From Orientallactaga sibirica (taxonomy: Eukaryota > Chordata > Mammalia > Rodentia > Dipodidae): a stretch of DNA of 64,000 nucleotides. Below, one piece after another: positions 55,065 through 64,000 of this stretch (position 1 is the first letter of the stretch; each line of letters begins with the position of its first letter). The stretch is from positions 186,001 through 250,000 of the forward strand of contig JAEOAD010001700.1 of assembly GCA_036365145.1 (NCBI GenBank), read 5' to 3'. Below the pieces are notes generated by a model. The model saw only the letters and a program-made list of their open reading frames with translations, was not told where the DNA came from and did not search any database. A program made the position numbers and the translations under genes.

Positions 55065-56330
55065 TCAAACATGGAATAGACATCCTCAGTGAGCTCACCC
55101 AATCACAAAAAGATAATCGTCGCATGGTCTCATTTATCTATCACTCCTAACCTGAATCCACCTGAGATGCTGCCAAACCTAATAAGCACTCTGAGGACCA
55201 GACAATAGGGAGGGTGGGATGGTGGGAGTGTAAGGGTGGGAGAGAGGGAGAGGGAGGGAGGGGGACAAGGGTGGGGGATACAAATAGGGACCCAAAAGGA
55301 AATGATACTATAAAACCATTTATTCTGAACAACAGGCTAAACATTGATCCTTCAGCAGGACCTCAGAGGGAACACCTGAACCACAGGAAACAGGAGACAA
55401 CATCATGAAGACCAACCTTAATCTCTTCCTGCTTCTCTTTTTTCTCTATCTATCTATCTATCTATCTACCTATCTATCTATTTATCTCCCTCTCCTCTCT
55501 ATACTCCCTATCTCTTTTATATATATTATCTATCTTCTTTTTCCCTCACCTTCCTAGGTGCTGACTTACATCTCCCAGTAACAGCACGGGGTTAAGTTTC
55601 ACAATGACCTGTTGATCCAAGACACCTACAAAGTTTCCCAAAAAAGACAGAGTTCTGTCAGAGTTCTTGACCCACCAAAGGTTAATGGTAAGACCCTACT
55701 GTCAAAGACAGCATACTAATGGAGACAAAACATGGAGAGACCTGGCCAGAATCTGTAAGAGGATCAGTCCCCAGACAGTTAGCTAGTCTAGTGCTATACG
55801 AGCAACTGGGGGAAAATGGCCAACATCTGTCTAAACAATTTGCAGTCTAAGTTATCCAGGAGGAATCAATCTGACATAATGCTCAAACAAGTGCAGTAGT
55901 GGCACACAGCCATGGTTGGTACCAACTGCTCTTTATTTGGCCAATAGATCCACTCAGTGGAATGGAACTCAATGCTGGAACTGGGAAATAAGTCAAAACC
56001 ATGTACAAAAAATGAGCTCAGTCTCCAAGATCAAGGTACCACCAAACATAGGCTAGAAGAGGACCTAAGCATATACAATTCCCTCCAAAATATCTATGTA
56101 GAGTAATGCTGGGGAAGAGCAAGAGTACAGCATTCTTAGGGATCACAACATCAGAAAAAGGCTGAATGAGATAAACACAGAGAACATCCAACTCCTACTA
56201 AGCCAGATATCCAGAGACACAGAGGCTCCCAAAACCTCATCACTGAAGTAGAACTAAAATGACCCCAATGTGGCTCAGGAAAATTTGCAGAAGAGGGGGT
56301 GGAAAGAATGTTAGAGCCACAAATTGGTGT
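55065..56330 (+). mobile_element. L1 3'UTR of the large element
   Basis: Begins with a G/A-rich stretch at 55205-55280 (G-rich tracts are usual in L1 3'UTRs), then 'gttagctagtctagtgctat', 'aaccatg' and 'aacctcatcactgaagtaga', colinear with 1-300 of this window. It stops about 270 bp short of the 3' end seen there. Confidence 0.7.
55444..55489. repeat. (TCTA)n microsatellite
   Basis: About 11 imperfect TCTA units inside the L1 3'UTR. Confidence 0.9.
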
Positions 56331-56447
56331 AATCCCAGCACTCAAGAGGTAGGAGGATTGCCATGAGTTCGAGGCCACCCTAAGAAAACATAGTGAATTC
56401 CAGGTCAGCCTGAGCTACAGTGAGACCCTACCTCAAAAAAAAAAAAA
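56331..56447 (+). repeat. 5'-truncated B1 fused to the L1 3'UTR
   Basis: Starts abruptly at 'taatcccagcactcaagagg' and ends 'gagaccctacctc' plus A13. It takes the place of the last part of the L1 3'UTR. Confidence 0.8.
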
Positions 56448-56755
56448 TAGATGATATAGACGAATAGCCAGATAAACAGGTACACAGAGGGAGGGCCAAA
56501 ATATCCCAAGTCCACAATTTCTGTCCCTGTGGAGTCAGGGTGCACCACCCTCCCTGGAAAGTCCTAGAACCCCACAATTTAGGCACTTTTATGGAAGCTT
56601 CATCATGTAGGCAACATCACTTATTAGTTCAATTTAAACACTTTATTCTTCCCAGAAGCACAGAGGCAGAGCTGAAAACTGCAAGCTTGTAATCAAGCTT
56701 GTCTTTGTGGTGACTATTTCTAACAGCAGCCCACCAAAGGCTGTCACTTAGAACA
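56448..56755. other. Non-repetitive stretch
   Basis: Nothing recognised. Confidence 0.35.
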
Positions 56756-56768
56756 AAAGATGTTCTAG

Positions 56769-56965
56769 GGCTGGAGAGATGGCTCAGTGGTTAGAGGCTC
56801 AATTCCGCAGTACCCACGTAAGCCAGATGCACAGGTGGCACATGTATTTGGAGTTTGTTTGCCATGGCTCGAGGCCTGGTGTGCCCACTCTCCCACCTTC
56901 CCTCCCTCCTCCCTCCCTCCCTCCCTCTCTTTCTCTCTCTGCCTCTCTGTCACTCTCAAATAGAT
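56769..56965 (+). repeat. B2-like SINE, outer part of a nested cluster
   Basis: Preceded by aaaagatgttcta (56756-56768), which recurs at 57688-57700 after the B1. The head 'gggctggagagatggctcag' and CCCT-rich tail are typical; about 30 bp in the middle of the head are missing. Confidence 0.85.
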
Positions 56966-56983
56966 AAAAATAAGCTAGGTGTG

Positions 56984-57474
56984 CCCGGAAAATACTACAC
57001 TTAATGCTCATATTCACATATTAATGCTACTCTCACTTCTGGTTAGAGAAGCTTCTCTTTTCAGATGGTGATGACCACTGGGATGATCCAAAAGGCAACA
57101 TAGTGCTGAGAAGAAGGGATGGAGGAGTGCCCAGCACTGAAACACCTCTGTCACACCCTCCAAGGCTCAGGGATCATTGCGGAAGAGGGGGCGGATAGAA
57201 TGGAAGAGCCAAAGGAAGGGTACGACTCCTTACAATGCAACTGCCCAGACAGAAATTGGCCTTGATATCCATGACCTTGCTGTGCCTAGCAATACCTCCG
57301 CAAGACCCTCATAATAGAAGTGAAAGATGATGACATCAAATTAAAAAAGAGACTAATGGAGAGAGGGAGGGGATATGATGGAGAGTGGAGTTCTTAAGGG
57401 GAATGGGGGGAGGGGAGGGAAATACTATGCACCTTTTGTATGTAAGTATATTTTGTTGTCAATAAATAATAAAA
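56984..57474 (+). mobile_element. 5'-truncated L1 (3'UTR only) with 18-bp target-site duplication
   Basis: aaaaataagctaggtgtg at 56966-56983 and 57475-57492 flanks it. The target is the start of a B1, split by this insertion. The body is very close to 5298-5790 and keeps two segments that copy lacks. Confidence 0.9.
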
Positions 57475-57480
57475 AAAAAT

Positions 57481-57619
57481 AAGCTAGGTGTGGTGGCACA
57501 TGCCTTTAATCCCAGAACTCAGGAGGCAGAGGTATGAGGATCACCATGAGTTCGAGGCCACCCTGAAACTACATAGTGAATTCCAGGTCAGCCTGAGCTA
57601 CAGTGAAACCCTACCTCGA

Positions 57620-57662
<43 letters not shown>

Positions 57663-57670
57663 AATAAAAC
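57481..57670 (+). repeat. B1 SINE split by an L1 insertion
   Basis: Head 'aagctaggtgtg' is duplicated around the L1. The body continues 'gtggcacatgcctttaatcc' to 'gaaaccctacctcgataaat' with an (AAAT)n tail. Confidence 0.9.
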
Positions 57671-57700
57671 AAAAAATTAAAAAAAAAAAAGATGTTCTAA

Positions 57701-58419
57701 TCACCAGAAAACTCTAAAGAGTTAGGAACACTGAGTCAGGAGGACTGGGGTCAAAGGCTATCACAACAAAAGATGCTCCTAAAACCCCCATCACTCAGAA
57801 AATTACAGGAGTTCTAGAAGCTCTATGCTAGGAGCCAGGGCGAGACAACTCTTAATGATGTCACAGGAAGTTAATGATTTGCTCTTTTTCATGTTGATTA
57901 CTTGGGCTGATTGTCAGAACAAATTTCCTTGGGACATGGCACCAGAGGTATCCTCACCTGGGACTCCCTTGACTACGCAAATCCTCCCTGGGCAATCTCA
58001 AGGCAGCTTTTTCCAAAGGTCACTCTGGTCACTACACCAGTAGAGCCAGCGTTTGGCAGATACTATGTGTTGACAAATAATAAACTTTTAACTAAAAAAA
58101 GAAAGCATCCCTCACCAAGTCACCATCTCTGCTTCCTTGCCAGCTCCTGGTCCTTCACCACTCCCATGTGACATCTTCCTGTACCCAAACTGCTCTGAGA
58201 CCCCCGGTGTCTCACCAGACTTCTCTGTACTGTACTGAAGACAGTCTCCTTCCTCCTTCCTGCATATACTTCCACGTGGCTGCAGGGGAGATAGACTGCT
58301 GGTTTCCCACTGCCCCGCCAACCACTCTTAAGTCCCCCACGGTAGTTTCCACTACAGGGCTTACTAGCTAACTCCCAGGTATGTCACGTTTAACTCTGCC
58401 AGACAGACTCTCTCTGACT
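57701..58419. other. Mostly non-repetitive stretch
   Basis: The part ending at 58095 has a poly(A)-signal-like 'aataataaacttttaacta' followed by A7G. It might be an old retrocopy, but no parent was recognised. Confidence 0.3.
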
Positions 58420-58690
58420 CCAGGGTCTTTGCACATGCCACTTCCTCTATGCACAAGGCTTTTTCCTAAAGCCTTCACCCAACTAACACCATCTCATACA
58501 CCATCCAAGTCTCAGTGACATCACAGGTCCTGGTGCTCTGACCTAAATTAATCTGTCTGTTCTCTCTTGTATCCCATTCATTCACCACCATCCACAATAC
58601 AGTATTTGGGGTTTAATGTCACCCCACCCCACTGCTGCCAATTCTACCTCTTCAGATCGTAAGCTTTGTGTGTACAGGGCTGGGTTAGTG
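58420..58690 (+). repeat. L2-like ancient LINE fragment
   Basis: 'ggtctttgcacatgccactt' and 'agatcgtaagctttgtgtgt' match the usual order in L2 3' regions. Confidence 0.5.
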
Positions 58691-58774
58691 GTCAGAGAGG
58701 AGAAAAATGTCTCTTGGGAGTTTTTTCTTATTATTATTCATTAATTGCAAGTAACTAAACTTTGTTTCTTAAAT

Positions 58775-59123
58775 GTATTTATTTGGGTGTGTGTGTGTGT
58801 TCACATGTGAGTGCAGGTACACATAAGTCATAACGTACATGTTGGAGTCAGAAGACAATTTCCAAGTCAATTCTCACTTTCCACCTCATCTGGCAGGGTT
58901 TCTTGATGTTCATGGCTCCAGTTTGTGATCTTTTAGGAAAATCTCCTGTCTCCATCTAACCCTGCCATAGCTTCTGGCTTTTTCTTTTCTTTTCTTTTCT
59001 TTTCTTTTCTTTTCTTTCTTTTCTATTCTTTTCTTTTTTTCAATGTGGGGAATGGGGATCTGAACTTGGGTACTCAGAGTTATGTAGTAAATACTTTATC
59101 CAATGAGCAATCTCCCTAACCAT
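58775..59123 (-). repeat. B4-like SINE with (CTTTT)n
   Basis: Right edge 'atgagcaatctccctaacc' is the complement of a B4 head. An expanded CTTTT tract (58981-59038) lies inside, and a TG-rich end at the left corresponds to the CA tail. Confidence 0.6.
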
Positions 59124-59262
59124 TAAATTGATTTTTGCCAGTGTATGTGGAAGATATAACAGTCTGATGCATGAAATCTTCTAAAATACAAAAACTGTTT
59201 TGGTTTTCTTTATAGCAATTATGTCATATATTAGTTTTTAAACTACAAAATTGAAACCCAGC

Positions 59263-59557
59263 GGTTAGGGAGATGACTCAGTGGGTACAAGCACTTGTCA
59301 CACAAGTACAGGGACCTGAGTTCAGATCCTCAGCACCCACATACAAGCTGGGTATGGCAGCATATGCCTGTAATGCCAGCACTGAGGAGAGGGAATAAGA
59401 GGATCCCTGGGACTTGCTTGCTACCTGGTCTTGCTGGATTGGTGACCTATGGGTTCAATATGAGACCCTGTGTCTAAATAAATAAATAAATAAAGTGGAG
59501 AGTGACTGAGGAAGACACCTGATGTTAACTTTTGTCCTTCACACACATGTACACACA
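59263..59557 (+). repeat. B4-like SINE interrupted by an LTR
   Basis: 'ggttagggagatgactcagt' head, 'atgcctgtaatgccagcact' middle, CA-rich tail. The tail resumes at 59964-60010 after the LTR. Confidence 0.75.
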
Positions 59558-59963
59558 TGTAAGCCGGTTCCTCCCGGCAGATAGAGTGGAAGAAAGAACC
59601 GATCCAGCGGCTTTTCTTGAGGCTGAGTGAGATGACGGGTGTCGGCGGCTCAGACCCCCCCAAAAAAAAACACCGGAGAGAAAAACACACTGAGCCAGGA
59701 GTCTTGTCGAGGCAAGAACTCATCTTATTGTAATGAGAGGGTGTATATATAGTTTTGAGAAAGAGGGTGGGTCTCAGGATGGGAAAAAGGTGTAAGGGCC
59801 AATATTATTTCACCACATCAGCAGTAGCTGGGTGGAGGCAGTTTCAGCTTAGGCCTTGCTGAGTCACTCTTAAGCGGAAGTAGGCCAAAGACAGGTCGCT
59901 AAACTCTAGTCAGGCTCAGAAAGTTCCACTAGGCCTCACACCTGGGCCTCTTAGGGCCCAACA
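59558..59963 (-). repeat. Solo LTR, probably class II (IAP-like)
   Basis: On the minus strand it runs from tgttgggccctaagagg to 'ccggcttaca', about 406 bp, with a TATA box (ctatatataca, near 59742-59752) and a GC-rich 3' part. It interrupts a B4 tail. The 6-mer acatgt occurs at 59555-59560 and 59963-59968, a candidate target duplication that would shift the ends by 1-3 bp. Oriented with TBC1D8. Confidence 0.7.
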
Positions 59964-60006
59964 CATGTATACAGATGTGCATATGTACAAACATAAACAC
60001 ATACAC

Positions 60007-60079
60007 ACCCACATAGAGTTCTAGCCAGAAAAAAGTGCTCCCAAATTTTAGATTCTGTCCCTATTTTAGCAAAGCAACA
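60007..60079 (+). repeat. Local direct duplication, copy 1
   Basis: 73 bp repeated 364 bp downstream with one clear mismatch (c/t near 60059). Weaker similarity continues past both right edges ('agaagcatat'). Confidence 0.9.
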
Positions 60080-60370
60080 AGACCCCAGAAGAAGCATATT
60101 ATGTCACAGAATCACATCTCCAAGCCATGAGACAAAGATCATGTGCTTGTAAGTCTAAACTGATTTCCTCTATAGAGGACAAAATGCAAATCAATATGAG
60201 CCTGATGATATTACATGTGTTTCTGAACACAGATGTAAGCCTGTTTGAAACATCACCCTCAACATGCTAGACACTGGGGCCTAAATGCAACAGACTGAGG
60301 GCCCAGCTGATCCACAGGCACCCATGAGGTAACAACAGGACACTGTGCCAATGCTCTCAGGATCTCCGAT

Positions 60371-60443
60371 ACCCACATAGAGTTCTAGCCAGAAAAAAGT
60401 GCTCCCAAATTTTAGATTCTGTTCCTATTTTAGCAAAGCAACA
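60371..60443 (+). repeat. Local direct duplication, copy 2
   Basis: Second copy of the 73-bp segment. The 291 bp between the copies holds no recognised repeat. Confidence 0.9.
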
Positions 60444-60609
60444 GATAAAGCAGAAGCATATAACCTTGTAAGGCTTGTGTGGGAAACACAACAGACCTCT
60501 CGCCTACCACCCAACCCCCTATCCCCACCCCAGGGGCAACGTCTTCTAACTCTTTATATTCAACTGCACGTTTTAAGGTAACATATTGCAGTGCTATCTG
60601 AATTTTTTC

Positions 60610-60698
60610 CCTTTTTTTTTCTCCTTTTCTGTGCTGCAGATCAAACCTAGGTCCTTGTGTATGCTATGTAAGTGCTCCACCACTAAGCTACATCCACA
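60610..60698 (-). repeat. ID SINE
   Basis: Complement of an ID: 'cagatcaaacctaggtcctt', 'gtaagtgctccaccactaag', 'ctacatccac'. Confidence 0.65.
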
Positions 60699-60699
60699 G

Positions 60700-60808
60700 T
60701 AAGCTTCTCTTCTTCTCAATATGTAGAGCTTGGGCTAGCTTCAAACTCCACTTTTCCTGCCTGTCTCCCTCATGCTAAGATTACAGGCCTGCACCACCAC
60801 ATCCAGCC
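60700..60808 (-). repeat. Degraded B1/Alu-like SINE
   Basis: 'ctaagattacaggcctgcac' and 'caccacatccagcc'. Confidence 0.55.
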
Positions 60809-61254
60809 CCTTGAGTTCTTAACGTAAGCCCTGGCTCTCAACTTTCAAAAGTGGAGGACTTAGCCCCCTTTCAGTGAACCCCAACCACACCACTGCCCCC
60901 CACCACTCCTGCTCCAATTACACAGTAGTTGTGACTACCACTCATCAATCTTCGTGTTATTGTAACATCGAACATTTTTCCATCCTATGCAACTTTTTAT
61001 TTTCCCAAAATTTTGTGTTCATAAATTTTAGTTTCACAAAATTGCTGGTTTATTAAGCTTTCTATGTATGAATAGCCCATCCCCACACACTCTCCTCTAA
61101 GGGCATATATTCTTCCAATGCAGATAAAAATACCCCATGGCCTATCACTCTGTCTTCTAGAAGTTTCCTGCAGTTTTTTGACTTCCTCCATCCGAACCCA
61201 GAAGACAGACAGGAGGTGAGCTCCCGCTGCCATCTTAACATCTCCCTCCATCAT
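60809..61254. other. Non-repetitive stretch
   Basis: An 85-codon minus-strand open frame (60997-61254) shows no known family. Confidence 0.35.
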
Positions 61255-61660
61255 TGCTGAGGCTCAGGCATGATATCCCATGGTAAGGTGCTTGTCATGC
61301 TGAGGATTTGGAATTAAAGGAGATTGAAGATCCTACAAAGCCAATTCTTTCTGGCCCATTCCCATCAGACTGTCTTCTGGTCTTCTTTCTCCTCTGAAGA
61401 CAGTTGGAGAAACCAGAATTCCTCTTTCCCAAGGAAAATCATAGAACCCTCCCCCATAGTCAGCCATAAAAGCAAGAAAGTTCACCCCCTCTTTCCCTCT
61501 TGAATCCCTTAATCCAGGAGTTCCTGCCCACACCCAAGAGGAAGCAAGGCTGCACAGCAGGACCAGGAAGGAAAAGCCTGAGCATCTGGGCCTGGCTGGG
61601 TCCCTCTCCATGTGTTTGTCAGTAGCTCAGATCCACCTGTCCACTCTTCTATTTGTTAGG
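61255..61660. other. Weak ID-like sequence then non-repetitive stretch
   Basis: 'aggctcaggcatgatatccc' may be a degraded ID head. The rest is not recognised. Confidence 0.3.
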
Positions 61661-62088
61661 TTGAGACAGGCTCCCAAAATGGACCTACCAAGGACAGCTG
61701 GATGGCACCAGAGACAAGTGGATTACCCACATTCCTCAAGAAACTGCCCAGCCCTTATCCCTTGCTTGCTTAACAATGCCCCCCAGGTCATGGTTTCCTA
61801 CCCCCTTATCTAAGTCACCTGGTAACTGTTCTGGTCTCACACCCTAGCTATTTGAAATGGCTAATGTAAAGAAAAAGGGAGTTCTTTTCCCTTCCTCACC
61901 TTCCCCAACTAAAAGCCCTATAAAACACACTACCTACAAACTCAGGTGGGCTGTGCTCCTCTCTCTTGGGAGTCAGCCCTGGCAGCTCATGCTTCTCCAG
62001 AATAAAAGCTTTCAAACCTTACACTATTCAATACTCAAACAGTTGTCCCTGGGTTTTGGAGGTGTTTGTGATGGTTCCTGTATCATTT
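61661..62088 (+). repeat. Probable solo LTR (ERV1-type)
   Basis: Typical class I order: TATA-like 'ccctataaaacac' (near 61917), then 'ccagaataaaagctttc' poly(A) signal (near 61998), then a short pyrimidine/GT-rich end. The left boundary is uncertain. Confidence 0.5.
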
Positions 62089-62101
62089 AAGAATTCCAGG
62101 A

Positions 62102-62143
62102 AGCTTGGGCTAGAGCAAGACCCTACCTCAAAAAAAAAAAAAA
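62102..62143 (+). repeat. B1 3'-end fragment
   Basis: 'cttgggctagagcaagaccc' then 'tacctc' and an A15 tail, directly followed by another B1. Confidence 0.75.
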
Positions 62144-62145
62144 AG

Positions 62146-62293
62146 TGGGCATGGTGGCACATGCTTTTAATCCCAGCACTTGGAAGGCAGAGGTAGGAGG
62201 ATTGCCATGAATTCAAGACCACCCTGAGACTACATCATAGTGAATTCCAGGTCAGCCTGAGCTAGAGTGAGACCCTACCTTGAAAGACCAAAA
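62146..62293 (+). repeat. B1 SINE
   Basis: 'gtgggcatggtggcacatgc' to 'gaccctaccttgaaagacc'. Confidence 0.9.
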
Positions 62294-62611
62294 ACATTTC
62301 TCCACTTCTCTTTGGATACCCATGCAGTCAACAAATATAATCAAGAAGGTCCCAGTGACAAGAAACCACTCCAGTGCCAGAGCCCAGCTGAGAGGAACGA
62401 GGACCTGGGACCTCTCTATTACAGCTCATGCTTTGGTTTGCTTAGAAGAGATCAGGCCACCAAGAGCTATGATGTGACCAACAGAGGTGGTGCCATAACG
62501 GAAAGCAAAAGATGATGCTGAGGACCAGGTGGCCCAAATGCAGAGTAAGGAAGGGACAGGTAGACACTTCCAGGAAATGGAATTCAAGGTGACAAAAAGT
62601 AACTACATAAA
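62294..62611. other. Non-repetitive stretch
   Basis: Nothing recognised. Confidence 0.35.
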
Positions 62612-62793
62612 AAAGCCGGGTAGGGGTGGTGGCACACGCCTTTAATCCCAGCACTTGGGAAGCAGAGGTAGGAAGATCACCATGAGTTTGAGGCCACCCT
62701 GAGATGACATAGTGAATTCCAGATCAGCCTGGGCTAGAGTGAAACCCTACCTCAAAAAACCAAAACCAAATAAATAAATAAATAAATAAATAA
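62612..62793 (+). repeat. B1 SINE
   Basis: 'aagccgggtaggggtggtgg' to 'gaaaccctacctcaaaaaac' with an (AAAT)n tail; carries a small insertion in the head. Confidence 0.9.
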
Positions 62794-63052
62794 CTGCATA
62801 GCAGGGGGTGAAGGGCATGGGAAATAGAACAGCCAGGACAGCTCATAAAGGTCCTGGCAGAGAAAATGCCTGACACACTGGGCAGTCTGTGCTTTAAGAT
62901 CAGTAGGTGGAGAAGCAGCCTGGGACACCATGCAAGAGAAATGCATGCCACTCCAACGAGCACTGAAAACATGTCCACGGTTACTTTTTAATACAATGAT
63001 GGGTATTTATACAAACAGGGGAAAGTCTGTGAAGCATTATCAGAGTTGCTGC

Positions 63053-63246
63053 TTTCTTTCTTTCTTTCTCCTTTCTTTCTTTCTTTCTTTCTTTTTTTTT
63101 TTCTGGCTTTTGAGGTAGGGTCTTGCTATTGCCCAGGCTGACCTGGAATTCACTGAGTAGTCTCAGAGTGGCCTTGAACTCACAGTGATCCTCCTACCTC
63201 TGCCTCCCAAGTACTGGGATTAAAGGCGTGTGCCACCACACCTGGC
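63053..63246 (-). repeat. B1 SINE with (TTTC)n tail
   Basis: (TTTC)n and T13 at the left, then 'tgaggtagggtcttgctatt' to 'gccaccacacctggc'. Confidence 0.9.
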
Positions 63247-63893
63247 TGCTACTTTATTTTTAATAAATCCCACCTTTATTTACCCAATGCCACCAGAATT
63301 CAGGGTCAAGATCATAAAATCCCTTCTCTTCACTGCTAGAAAATTCATTCTCTACAAACTACAGGCCTCTCAGAAAACCTCGGTTTTTCCTCAGTAGCTG
63401 AAAAGGCGAGCCTCACCACCCACACAGTCTGTCTGTCCTTAGGATGTCCTGGAGTGACACCAAGGGCTCCTCCTGTGATTATCTAATTATAAACACATGG
63501 TCTTATTGTGCTCTCATGAAATGAAACTCTTGGAAACCTCCACAATTCTATTAATGGTTTGTCAGCCCTTAAAGGTGTATCACTTATTTCACCTGTTTAA
63601 TTTTTCAGATCTGTGCGCTTAAATTCAAACTTCTCGCTTTATTTGAGGTTTCTTCCATATGGTGCTTTGGGAAACAAAATCCACCAACAAATTAAGTTAC
63701 CTGAGCAGGTCTCCAGCCAACAAGAAAGGCAACACCATGGTGGGCTTTACCTGTGTCCAAGCTGCCAACAAGCTCATGCTGAGAAAGCCTGGTGACCCCA
63801 CATCAATTCCAGCAGAGAGTTCACTGGAGATGTAGCTTGAAGGCTCACACTTAGTGCACTGCAGGAACCATGCATCTAATCTTGTAATATGCC
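63247..63893. other. Non-repetitive stretch
   Basis: No exon or repeat recognised. Confidence 0.4.
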
Positions 63894-64000
63894 TGTGATG
63901 GTTTGATTCAGGTGTCCCCCATAAACTTAGGTATTCAGATTGCTAGATCCCCAGCTGCTGGCCATTTGGAAATTAAAGCCTCCTGGAGGCAGTGTATTGT
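63894..64000 (+). repeat. MaLR-type LTR, cut by the window end
   Basis: Starts 'tgtgatggtttgattcaggt' and continues as the family at 11480 and 13031 to 'ggcagtgtattgt' at the last base. Confidence 0.8.

Larger units (their letters stand above)
48258..56330 (+). mobile_element. Large L1 element with inverted 5' half (twin-primed)
   Basis: The 3' part (50999-56330) is on the plus strand: ORF1 C-terminal half, ORF2, 3'UTR. The 5' part (48258-50998) is inverted: ORF1 N-terminal half, then 5'UTR, read on the minus strand. The ORF1 break coincides in both halves: aagtccaaaaattactg (50999-51015) is the inverted partner (16 of 17) of 48258-48274. This is what twin priming produces. The two halves together cover nearly the whole element. 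Lesions in ORF1 and ORF2, including a changed RT active site, make it immobile. The 3'UTR is cut at 56330 by a B1. Confidence 0.85.

Noticed and set aside
57701..58100. Processed pseudogene
   Set aside because: It ends in a poly(A)-signal-like stretch and short A-rich run, but no parent gene was recognised and no target duplication was found.
1..64000. tRNA genes at the many SINE heads
   Set aside because: The A- and B-box-like sequences belong to ID, B2-like and B4-like SINEs. None folds into an obvious tRNA with an anticodon arm, judged by eye.

Overview
This is mammalian, almost certainly rodent, nuclear DNA: AT-rich, intron-like, and packed with 7SL-derived B1 SINEs, tRNA-derived ID, B2-like and B4-like SINEs, L1 elements, and ERVL/MaLR and class II endogenous retroviruses. 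The B1 form (ending near 'gagaccctacctcgaaaaacc') and the long B2-like SINE ('ggctggagagatggctta' head, 'cccattctctctct' tail) resemble those of jerboas (Dipodoidea, Jaculus-like). That assignment is from memory.

I could support only one cellular coding exon: 14422-14532, minus strand, with good splice sites at both ends. It matches the N-terminal part of TBC1D8, a Rab-GAP with GRAM and TBC domains. If so, 14533-64000 is the upstream intron (or intron plus 5' flank) and 1-14421 is the downstream intron. I found no first exon, CpG-island promoter or third exon.

Layout: 1-11.4 kb, SINEs, an L1 3' end and old DNA transposons. 11.48-13.38 kb, a MaLR-type element with both LTRs. 14.4 kb, the TBC1D8 exon. 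19.97-24.80 kb, a class II (betaretrovirus-like) provirus with broken gag and env, no recognisable pol, and LTR copies that look identical over the 337 bp they share. 25-33 kb, SINE-rich. 33.9-37.1 kb, a minus-strand ERVL pol remnant with one LTR. 37.1-47 kb, L1 3' ends (one with the ORF2 C-terminus) and more SINEs. 48.26-56.33 kb, a large L1 whose 5' part (promoter array plus ORF1 N-terminus) is inverted relative to its 3' part (ORF1 C-terminus, ORF2, 3'UTR), as twin priming would give. 56.3-64 kb, nested SINE/L1 insertions, solo LTRs and a 73-bp local duplication.

The most interesting object is the inverted L1. Its 5'UTR holds about fourteen tandem ~90-bp monomers, which I infer to be the promoter array of this rodent's L1. 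Because of the inversion, the array points along the minus strand, the same direction as TBC1D8. The second is the pol-less provirus, which looks young by its LTRs but is missing the outer edge of both. All repeat family names are from recognition by eye and were not database-checked.
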